Below, piece after piece: positions 1 through 4,809 of a DNA stretch of 5,242 nt (its first letter is position 1; each line of letters opens with the position of its first letter). The stretch is from positions 1 to 5,242 of the forward strand of contig JAIRPM010000096.1 of NCBI GenBank assembly GCA_031257075.1, given 5' to 3'. The stretch is from Spirochaetaceae bacterium (lineage in GTDB: Bacteria > Spirochaetota > Spirochaetia > Treponematales > Breznakiellaceae). Position numbers and translations under genes: made by a program. The notes under the pieces are model-generated. The model made no database searches. It saw only the letters and a list, made by a program, of their open reading frames with translations, and had not been told where the DNA came from.

Positions 1-222
1 GTTGATGATGGGAATACCGAATTCGCTTTCGATTTCGCGCCCCGTTTTGACGAGCGCCGGCGCGTAGCGGAGCAATTTTTCGCGGATACGGGCGCGGGTC
101 TTCGCGCCGCTCTCGCAAACACAGTCCAAAAGCGACACGCCAAGCGTTATCGCCCGTATGTCCAGTTTGTAGCGGAGGAACATATCGACCGTTTCGGTTA
201 TCTCTTTTGCTGAATAAATCAT
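1..222 (-). CDS. UPF0210/DUF711 family protein, N-terminal part (runs off the left edge)
   Basis: The reading frame starts at 222 and stays open through 74 codons to the window edge, so only the N-terminus is present. Visible family signatures are the opening MIYSAKEITETVDMF, then LDIRAITLGVSLLDC (residues 20-34) and EFGIPIIN at the edge (67-74). From memory these match the conserved start of the UPF0210/DUF711 family, proteins of about 450 residues whose fold is related to pyruvate formate-lyase-like enzymes. No reaction is firmly established for the family, so none is assigned. The start is supported by an AAGGA ribosome site six bases upstream that overlaps the murD stop codon. The gene follows murD by only 9 nt and is almost certainly on the same transcript. 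No membrane segment or signal peptide is seen in this part. Confidence 0.75.
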   Translation of the reverse strand, partial: MIYSAKEITETVDMFLRYKLDIRAITLGVSLLDCVCESGAKTRARIREKLLRYAPALVKTGREIESEFGIPIIN

Positions 223-228
223 CGTGTT

Positions 229-233
229 TCCTT
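229..233 (-). promoter_or_regulatory. Ribosome binding site of the DUF711 gene, overlapping the murD stop
   Basis: On the minus strand the bases read TAAGGAAACACGATG: the murD stop TAA supplies the first bases of the AAGGA element, with six bases to the ATG. This fixes the DUF711 start and suggests that ribosomes finishing murD can reinitiate there. Confidence 0.6.
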
Positions 234-1596
234 ATACAAGCCCGGCAATTTTAGTAACCGTTTCTTTCCATTTGCGGCCCCGGTCAAATTCATTCAGAAA
301 CATGCCGAATGACGCGCAGCCCGGCGAAAGGGCGACTGAGTATCCTTTTTTTGCATGGGTAAAGGCCGCGTTTACAGCGCCGTCAAGCGTGCCGAAGGGG
401 CCGTCATAGGGAATATTCCGTTCCGAGAGGAGGCCGGCAAGTTTTTCACTGCCGCTTCCCGCAAGCAAAACAACGGCGCGCGCCGCCGCTGCGGCATGGG
501 CAAGCGGGGAAAAGTCAAGGTTTTTATCGGAGCCGCCGGTAACAAGCACCAGATTGTTCAAATTCCGGCAGCAGGCGGCGGCGGCTTCGGGGATAGTGGC
601 GGCGCTGTCATTGTAGAAACGTATGCCTTTGTATTCCAAAAAAAGTTCCATGCGGTGTTCTATGCCCGGAAAGGCATCAAGGCAGCGCCGTGCCGCGCCG
701 CTGTCAAATCCCAAGTCAACGAGAACGCAATGCGCGTTCAACGTGTTCAGTTCGCGGTGGTTTCCTGCGGCCATAAGCGCGTTCATTGTTTCTTCGGAGC
801 AACTGCGCAGAGGCCGCCCTTTTGTTTCGCTCAAGAAAATCCGCCCCCAGTTATCGCCGGCGCTGACCGTTACATCGCCGGAATCCTGCGCGTTATATAT
901 CAATTTTTTATCCGCGATGTATGCGTCCATGCCGCCATAACGGTCTTGATGGTCGCTCATTACCGCGGTGAGCACCGCGGCGCGTGGTTTCAGGAGGGTG
1001 CCTCCGTTCCAGTGCGCCGTGTACGGCAGGTCTCCAAGTTGGAAACTGGAAAGTTCCAGCACGGCAAAATCCCCGGCGGTCAATTCTTCCAGGAATGTCA
1101 GCGGCGATACGGTTATGTTGCCTCCCAAGTATGCTTTTCGCGCGGCGGGAAGCAGCGCCGAAAGCGCGTAATGAATCGCCGAAGCGGTAAATGATTTGCC
1201 TTTTGAACCGGTAACGGCGATAAGCGGCGCGGGGTTATGGCGCAAAAAAATAGAGATATCGGTTTCGATACATTTTGCTTCATGGAGATAGAGGGAAGAG
1301 GGGGGGACACCGGGATTTTTCAGCACCATGCCGGCATTTTGGAAATCGGCCTTTTCGTGCCTTCCCAGCACGTAACGCGCCGGTTTTTGACCTATTCCGG
1401 CAATATAGGCATCGAGCGCGGCTGCCTGGTTTTTCAGCGTATCTTCGCCGCGCATATCGGTAACGGTCAATTCAGCGCCGTTACGGGCAAGGAATTTTGC
1501 CGATTCAAGGCCGCCGCCATGAAGGCCCAATCCCATTATCAACACGTTGAGGCCGCTGTATTCATATTGAGGGGAAGGGCGCGTTATTTCCACCAT
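232..1596 (-). CDS. murD: UDP-N-acetylmuramoylalanine--D-glutamate ligase (MurD)
   Basis: MurD is the cytoplasmic, ATP-dependent enzyme that adds D-glutamate to UDP-MurNAc-L-Ala in peptidoglycan precursor synthesis. The 454-residue length is normal. An N-terminal Rossmann-like domain carries GLGLHGGG (22-29) and VTDMRG (45-50). The central ATPase domain has the P-loop TGSKGKS (129-135), ELSSFQL (181-187), SDHQDRY (214-220) and K230 in ADKKLIY, the expected position of the carbamylated lysine. The C-terminal domain has EHRMELF (313-319), YNDSAAT (328-334), TGGSDKNLDFSPL (353-365) and LSPGCASFGMF (423-433). The usual NDSKAT motif has Ala in place of Lys. The start chosen overlaps the upstream gene by 13 nt and has no clear Shine-Dalgarno, which suggests translational coupling. 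The true start could be a little further in, since the family core begins near residue 16. Confidence 0.95.
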   Translation of the reverse strand: MVEITRPSPQYEYSGLNVLIMGLGLHGGGLESAKFLARNGAELTVTDMRGEDTLKNQAAALDAYIAGIGQKPARYVLGRHEKADFQNAGMVLKNPGVPPSSLYLHEAKCIETDISIFLRHNPAPLIAVTGSKGKSFTASAIHYALSALLPAARKAYLGGNITVSPLTFLEELTAGDFAVLELSSFQLGDLPYTAHWNGGTLLKPRAAVLTAVMSDHQDRYGGMDAYIADKKLIYNAQDSGDVTVSAGDNWGRIFLSETKGRPLRSCSEETMNALMAAGNHRELNTLNAHCVLVDLGFDSGAARRCLDAFPGIEHRMELFLEYKGIRFYNDSAATIPEAAAACCRNLNNLVLVTGGSDKNLDFSPLAHAAAAARAVVLLAGSGSEKLAGLLSERNIPYDGPFGTLDGAVNAAFTHAKKGYSVALSPGCASFGMFLNEFDRGRKWKETVTKIAGLV

Positions 1597-1988
1597 CGCA
1601 GTTTGATTGGGTCAAAGTATTCGTCAATATCAATTTTTTTGAATATCAATTTGAGAATACCGTTGTATATCAAAAAACTTGCCACTATCGACATAATAAA
1701 GGCCGCCGGAAGCGCAAGCAAAAAAAGTTCGTCGCCGGTGATTTTATTGAGCCACACCATAACAAAAAAAAGCGCGCTAAAAACAACGATAGTAATCAGC
1801 ATACAGACGAAGACGGCGGCCAGCATAAAAAGTACCGTGTTAAGTTTTTTGTTTGCCTTTTTTCTTTCTTGGGGGGTTTCGGTTTGAGAGGCGGCATTAC
1901 GCTGTAGAGCCGCGGCATTGCCGCGCACTGCCGGTGCGCCGCTTTGAGGGACTGCCAATTCTCTGTTTTCTTTTTTTTCGGCTTTCAT
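1584..1988 (-). CDS. Small two-helix membrane protein of unknown function, upstream partner of murD
   Basis: A 134-residue protein I cannot assign to a function. Residues 1-48 are hydrophilic, rich in Ala, Lys and Glu, and probably disordered. Two hydrophobic segments follow (about 51-80 and 88-115), then a short basic tail with KKIDIDEYFDPIKLRWWK. From memory, the layout NKKLNTVLFML...YFDPI resembles small Treponema membrane proteins sometimes labelled 'leader peptide processing enzyme'. That label has no support in the sequence, as there is no recognisable protease motif. An upstream in-frame ATG at 2030 exists, but the start at 1988 is preferred because a strong AAGGAG lies six bases before it. 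An A8 tract covers codons 4-6. The stop codon overlaps the murD start, and the tRNA-His gene is 50 nt upstream, so this looks like the first protein gene of the operon. Confidence 0.8.
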   Translation of the reverse strand: MKAEKKENRELAVPQSGAPAVRGNAAALQRNAASQTETPQERKKANKKLNTVLFMLAAVFVCMLITIVVFSALFFVMVWLNKITGDELFLLALPAAFIMSIVASFLIYNGILKLIFKKIDIDEYFDPIKLRWWK

Positions 1989-1994
1989 AGGTTT

Positions 1995-2000
1995 CTCCTT
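1995..2000 (-). promoter_or_regulatory. Shine-Dalgarno site that sets the start of the membrane protein
   Basis: The minus strand reads AAGGAGAAACCTATG, a near-perfect AAGGAG with a six-base gap to the ATG at 1988. The alternative start at 2030 has no comparable site and would begin only nine bases after the tRNA, so the shorter protein is favoured. Confidence 0.8.
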
Positions 2001-2038
2001 CCCGGTGTTTGGGTAACCGTCCCCGCGCATTTTTTACG

Positions 2039-2111
2039 GGTGGATGACGGGTTTCGAACCCGCGACATCCAGATCCACAATCTGGAACTCTACCACTGAG
2101 CTACATCCACC
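2039..2111 (-). tRNA. tRNA-His (anticodon GUG)
   Basis: The minus strand folds into a complete cloverleaf. The acceptor stem GTGGATG/CATCCAC is a perfect 7 bp, the D-arm is GCTC/GAGT with loop AGTGGTA, and the anticodon stem is CCAGA/TCTGG around loop TTGTGGA, giving anticodon GTG. The variable loop is ATGTC and the T-arm is GCGGG/CCCGT around TTCGAAA. The histidine identity hallmark is present: an extra G at -1 (position 2111) faces the discriminator C73 (position 2039). The bases after C73 are CGT, so the CCA tail is not encoded and must be added by the nucleotidyltransferase. No terminator is seen between this gene and the membrane protein 50 nt downstream. Confidence 0.97.
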
Positions 2112-2136
2112 ATGCCGGCTCTTTCGCCGTTGTAGT

Positions 2137-2165
2137 AGTATAGCCGTTTTTTAGTTTTTTGTAAG
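2137..2165 (-). promoter_or_regulatory. Sigma70-type promoter for tRNA-His and probably the murD operon
   Basis: On the minus strand, CTTACA (2160-2165) and TATACT (2137-2142) are separated by exactly 17 bases of A-rich sequence, matching the -35/-10 consensus well. Transcription would start near 2130, about 19 nt before the tRNA. I see no other good promoter between the tRNA and murD, so this may drive the whole left-hand gene group. Confidence 0.65.
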
Positions 2166-2180
2166 AGGTCTCCCTCCCTA

Positions 2181-2210
2181 TTGACAACAGCCTTTGTAAC
2201 AGGATACATA
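2181..2210 (+). promoter_or_regulatory. Probable promoter for the cysteine hydrolase gene
   Basis: A perfect TTGACA -35 box lies at 2181-2186. The -10 box is less clear: GATACA (2203-2208, 16-base spacer) or TACATA (2205-2210, 18-base spacer). Either places the transcript start near 2215-2217, leaving a leader of only about 8 nt. That would cut into the AAGGGA (2213-2218) that otherwise looks like the ribosome site. The -35 box is 15 bp from the -35 box of the divergent tRNA promoter. Confidence 0.5.
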
Positions 2211-2223
2211 GAAAGGGAAAGAT

Positions 2224-2739
2224 ATGAAACTTTTAGTAGTAATTGACATGCAGAATGATTTTATCGACGGGGCGCTGGGCAGCAAGGAAGCGCCGCTTGT
2301 CATTGGGGCGCTTCAAAAGAAAATTGAAGAATACCGCAAGAACGAGAACCCGGTTCTGTTTACGCGGGATACGCACGATAAAAATTACTTGAATACGCAG
2401 GAAGGCAGGAATTTACCTGTTGAACACTGCATCAAAGGAACTGCCGGCTGGCAGATAACTTCCAAACTCGACACTGAAGGCTGTACGATTTTTGATAAAT
2501 CCGCATTCGGCTCGCTGGAACTTGCGCGGCATATATCGGAGTGTTACAGGGATGCCGAAGAGATAGAACTTGCCGGTTTATGCACCGATATTTGCGTTAT
2601 TTCCAACGCGCTGATACTCAAAACGGTGCTGCCGGAAACGCCCATCGCCGTTGACCACACATGCTGTGCCGGAGTAACGCCCCAAACCCACAAAAACGCT
2701 CTGGAATCGATGAAAATGTGCCAAATCCGCGTCTTTTAA
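2224..2739 (+). CDS. Cysteine hydrolase, isochorismatase/nicotinamidase superfamily
   Basis: A 171-residue single-domain cytoplasmic enzyme with the expected catalytic triad: D8 in VIDMQNDF, K92 in FDKSAFGS and C124 in GLCTDICV. Likely metal ligands are D49 and H51 in RDTHD, with E60 and H68; this spacing resembles that of nicotinamidases using an Asp-His-Glu-His site. A cis-peptide-type segment typical of the superfamily precedes the nucleophile. The reaction is plausibly amide hydrolysis such as nicotinamide to nicotinate for NAD salvage, but the superfamily acts on many substrates and no NAD gene lies nearby, so the substrate is open and I give no symbol. The start is supported by AAGGGA at 2213-2218, five bases before the ATG. 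The gene is complete. No hairpin terminator is visible after it, so read-through into thrS is possible. Confidence 0.9.
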   Translation: MKLLVVIDMQNDFIDGALGSKEAPLVIGALQKKIEEYRKNENPVLFTRDTHDKNYLNTQEGRNLPVEHCIKGTAGWQITSKLDTEGCTIFDKSAFGSLELARHISECYRDAEEIELAGLCTDICVISNALILKTVLPETPIAVDHTCCAGVTPQTHKNALESMKMCQIRVF

Positions 2740-2764
2740 CGCCACCCCCGTCCGCCGACACACA

Positions 2765-2820
2765 ACTACTCACTACCCACTACTCACTACCCACTACTCA
2801 CTACCCACTACTCACTACTC
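2765..2820 (+). repeat. Heptamer tandem repeat (ACTACYC) upstream of thrS
   Basis: Eight consecutive 7-bp units alternate ACTACTC and ACTACCC. Read as 14-mers they are three identical copies (2765-2778, 2779-2792, 2793-2806) and a fourth ending CTC instead of CCC (2807-2820). The plus strand has no G from 2758 to 2823, so an RNA copy would be almost structureless. The tract fills most of the gap between the hydrolase and thrS and lies just upstream of the putative thrS -10 box. The pattern resembles the short heptamer repeats known between genes in some cyanobacteria. Whether it is dispersed in this genome cannot be seen here. Confidence 0.9.
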
Positions 2821-2829
2821 ACTGCCCCC

Positions 2830-2838
2830 TGCTACACT
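2830..2838 (+). promoter_or_regulatory. Possible extended -10 box for thrS (leaderless arrangement)
   Basis: TGCTACACT fits an extended -10 element (TGn followed by TACACT at 2833-2838). Its spacing predicts a transcript start at or within a base or two of the A of the thrS ATG at 2845. No good -35 box exists at the right distance, where the heptamer repeat lies. No Shine-Dalgarno sequence precedes the ATG. The match is short, so this could be chance. Confidence 0.35.
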
Positions 2839-2844
2839 ATCCCT

Positions 2845-4602
2845 ATGAGCGACAAACTGGAGACCATCCGCCATTCGGTAAGCCATATTATGGCGCAGGC
2901 GGTAACAACGTTATTTCCCGGCGCGAAGTGCGCGATTGGGCCGTCCATAGAGAACGGTTTTTACTATGATTTTTTGTTCCCGCAAGGGGTAACGATAGGC
3001 GCGGATGATTTGCCCCGTGTCGAGGCGGAGATGAAATCGCTTGTTGATTCGCGGCAGGATTTTGTCCGTGTCGAACTTTCCCGCGAAGAAGCAAAGGCGC
3101 GGTTTATGGGCGAGCCGTTCAAGCAGGAATTGATAGACGCCATCCCCGCGAAGGAAACGGTAACGGTATACGAAAACCGGGACAAAGAAGGGAAAACGGT
3201 GTGGGCGGATTTGTGCCGGGGGCCTCATGTTGCCAACACCCGCGAAATCAACAGCGCGGCGTTCAAATTGCTTTCGGTCGCGGGGGCGTATTGGCGCGGT
3301 GATGAAAAACAGGCGATGCTCACCCGTATTTACGGTACCGCGTTTGAAACGCCCAAAGATCTCAAGGCGCATCTCGCTTTTTTGGAAGAGGTAGAAAAGC
3401 GCGACCACCGCCGCGTGGGCAAGGAACTCGACCTTTTTTCCGTTCATGAGGAAGCGGGCGCGGGGCTTATCTACTGGCATCCTATGGGCGGGCGTATGCG
3501 CGTTGCCATCGAGGATTTTTGGCGGCAAGAGCATTACAAAAACGGTTACGAAATTCTTTATACGCCGCACATCGGCAAGGCATGGCTCTGGGAAACGTCC
3601 GGCCATCTCGGCTTTTACAGCGCCAACATGTACAGCCCCATGCAAATCGACAAGCAGGACTACATCATAAAACCGATGAACTGCCCCTTCCATATCATGA
3701 TTTACAAAAATTCAGGGCGCAGTTACCGCGACCTCCCGCTGCGCTGGGCGGAACTCGGCACGGTTTACCGCTATGAACGGAGCGGCGTACTGCACGGGCT
3801 TCTGCGCGTCCGCGGCTTTACGCAGGATGACGCGCACATTTTCTGCACGCCGGAACAAATGGAAAGCGAAATCATCGAAGTACTCCGTTTTAGCCTCGCT
3901 ATCTGGAAGATTTTTGGCTTCAAGGAAATAAAAGCGTACCTCGCGACCCGCCCGGCGGAAAGTGTCGGCGAACAGGAACGCTGGGATGCCGCCACGGAAA
4001 GTTTGCGGAAAGCGGTCGAAAAGGAAGGGCTGCCTTACGAATTAGACGAAGGCGGCGGCGCGTTCTACGGCCCGAAAATCGACCTCAAGATAAAAGACGC
4101 GCTGGGGCGTGAATGGCAGATGACAACGATTCAGTTTGATTTTAACGAGCCGGAACGCTTTGACATGACCTTTGTCGATTCGGACGGGAAGCGCAAGCGC
4201 CCCTACATGATTCACCGCGCTCTGCTCGGTTCGCTGGAACGGTTCTTCGGCGTGTTAATCGAGCATTTTGGCGGCGCGTTCCCCGTGTGGATAGCGCCCG
4301 AACAGGCGGCCGTCATTCCGGTCGGCGCGGATTTTGCGCCCTATGCCCGCGAAGTGGCGCGGGGGCTCAAAGAACGCGGCATCCGCGTAACGGTGGAAGA
4401 CAGCGATGAGCGCCTGAACGCGAAGATTCGCGCCTGCCAGACGCGCAAAGTGCCGTATATGCTCGTTGTGGGTCAAAAAGAAGCGGAATCGGGGTCGGTG
4501 GCCGTCCGCTGCCGGGACGGGCGGCAGTTGGACACAATGACGGCAAGCGCCTTCGCCGGCTACGCGGCGCAAAAGACAGCCGAAAAATCGCTGGAACTGT
4601 AA
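2845..4602 (+). CDS. thrS: Threonine--tRNA ligase (ThrRS), short form without TGS domain
   Basis: This class II synthetase charges tRNA-Thr in the cytoplasm. At 585 residues it is shorter than the usual ~640 because the N-terminal TGS domain is absent; the protein starts directly in the editing domain. The editing site is intact: H10 and H14 (HSVSH), with C124 and H128 (LCRGPHV). The catalytic core has YWHPMG (210-215), MNCPFH (278-283) with zinc ligand C280, YRYERSG (308-314), RGFTQDDAHIF (323-333) with H331, GAFYGPKID (405-413) and MIHRALLGSLERF (455-467) with H457. The anticodon-binding domain runs from about 485 to the end. H10 and H14 precede the next Met (16), which supports the start at 2845 although no ribosome site is visible. 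The upstream frame is open back to the hydrolase stop but contains no ATG, GTG or TTG. The stop codon lies at the edge of the first hairpin of the downstream repeat array. Confidence 0.97.
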   Translation: MSDKLETIRHSVSHIMAQAVTTLFPGAKCAIGPSIENGFYYDFLFPQGVTIGADDLPRVEAEMKSLVDSRQDFVRVELSREEAKARFMGEPFKQELIDAIPAKETVTVYENRDKEGKTVWADLCRGPHVANTREINSAAFKLLSVAGAYWRGDEKQAMLTRIYGTAFETPKDLKAHLAFLEEVEKRDHRRVGKELDLFSVHEEAGAGLIYWHPMGGRMRVAIEDFWRQEHYKNGYEILYTPHIGKAWLWETSGHLGFYSANMYSPMQIDKQDYIIKPMNCPFHIMIYKNSGRSYRDLPLRWAELGTVYRYERSGVLHGLLRVRGFTQDDAHIFCTPEQMESEIIEVLRFSLAIWKIFGFKEIKAYLATRPAESVGEQERWDAATESLRKAVEKEGLPYELDEGGGAFYGPKIDLKIKDALGREWQMTTIQFDFNEPERFDMTFVDSDGKRKRPYMIHRALLGSLERFFGVLIEHFGGAFPVWIAPEQAAVIPVGADFAPYAREVARGLKERGIRVTVEDSDERLNAKIRACQTRKVPYMLVVGQKEAESGSVAVRCRDGRQLDTMTASAFAGYAAQKTAEKSLEL

Positions 4603-4617
4603 GAGCCTACGGCTCTT
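4601..4617. terminator. Terminal hairpin H1 at the thrS 3' end, possible terminator
   Basis: AAGAGCC-TAC-GGCTCTT forms a perfect 7-bp stem with a three-base loop. The thrS stop (4600-4602) overlaps its 5' arm. The stem ends in TCTT but is followed by GCAACG, not a T-run, so it would be a weak intrinsic terminator. Its position immediately after the gene is the main argument. Confidence 0.45.
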
Positions 4618-4658
4618 GCAACGATAAGTATTGATTGTATGGGCGCTGCCGCGCCCGG

Positions 4659-4687
4659 CGTTGTAAAAGCCTGCGGCTTTTGCAACG
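4659..4687 (+). repeat. Extended hairpin H2 of the array
   Basis: CGTTGT-AAAAGCC-TGC-GGCTTTT-GCAACG gives a 13-bp stem with a three-base loop. In plus-strand RNA one position is a U-G wobble; in minus-strand RNA it becomes an A-C mismatch, so the structure favours plus-strand transcripts, i.e. thrS read-through. The core arms carry A/T where H1 and H4 carry G/C, and the pairing is kept. Confidence 0.75.
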
Positions 4688-4722
4688 ATAAGTATTGATT
4701 GTATGGGCGCTGCCGCGCCCGG

Positions 4723-4751
4723 CGTTGTAAAAGCCTACGGCTTTTGCAACG
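4723..4751 (+). repeat. Extended hairpin H3 of the array
   Basis: It has the same 13-bp stem as H2, with loop TAC instead of TGC. The only difference between H2 and H3 is this unpaired loop base, so the paired positions are unchanged. Confidence 0.75.
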
Positions 4752-4792
4752 ATAAGTATTGATTGTATGGGCGCTACCGCGCCCGGCGTTGT

Positions 4793-4809
4793 AAGAGCCT
4801 ACGGCTCTT
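4793..4809. terminator. Terminal hairpin H4 at the creD 3' end, possible terminator
   Basis: This hairpin is identical to H1 (AAGAGCC-TAC-GGCTCTT). It lies across the last codons and the stop (complement of 4799-4801) of the CreD-like gene, so the repeat encodes that protein's final residues. As the flank at 4810 no longer matches the spacer, the stem stays at 7 bp. It could act on transcripts from either side, but no clear T-run follows on either strand. Confidence 0.45.

Larger units (their letters stand above)
4598..4809. repeat. 64-bp tandem palindromic repeat array between thrS and creD
   Basis: Four 17-nt hairpins (4601-4617, 4665-4681, 4729-4745, 4793-4809) alternate with three 47-nt spacers (starting at 4618, 4682 and 4746), giving an exact 64-bp period. 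Spacers 1 and 2 are identical. Spacer 3 differs at one base, in the loop of an internal hairpin. That hairpin, GGGCGC-TGCC-GCGCCC, occurs at 4641-4656, 4705-4720 and 4769-4784. Each spacer begins with GCAACG and ends with CGTTGT, which can pair across the intervening hairpin or across the spacer itself. Homology begins at 4598 (TGTAA) and ends at 4809. The period is not a multiple of three, and nothing suggests it is coding. Its function is unknown; terminator, RNA-processing or REP-like dispersed-repeat roles are all possible. Confidence 0.95.

Noticed and set aside
355..1194. 279-codon plus-strand reading frame
   Set aside because: It lies wholly antisense to murD, whose motifs are complete. 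The frame is a by-product of that gene's composition and has no family resemblance.
1237..1887. 216-codon plus-strand reading frame
   Set aside because: It lies antisense to the murD 5' part and the membrane protein. Its peptide is low in recognisable features and it lacks a ribosome site.
2765..2829. G-quadruplex on the minus strand of the heptamer repeat
   Set aside because: GGG runs occur every 14 bases, but the loops would be 11 or more bases long, so a stable quadruplex is unlikely.
2740..2844. T-box or other tRNA-sensing leader before thrS
   Set aside because: The gap is short, G-poor and structureless. No stem, specifier loop, T-box sequence or terminator is present.
2740..2844. N-terminal extension of ThrRS into the open frame upstream
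   Set aside because: The frame is open back to the hydrolase stop but has no ATG, GTG or TTG, and its peptide is repeat-derived. It does not resemble a TGS domain.
2661..2969. 102-codon frame with a repeated TTHYSLP-like peptide
   Set aside because: The peptide is the translated heptamer DNA repeat, joining the end of the hydrolase to the start of thrS out of frame.
2911..3693. 260-codon minus-strand reading frame
   Set aside because: It is antisense to the well-supported thrS gene, with no recognisable domain.
4598..4809. Possible CRISPR array
   Set aside because: The spacing is regular, but both parts of the unit are repeated; the 47-nt spacers are identical or differ by one base. No cas genes are nearby.
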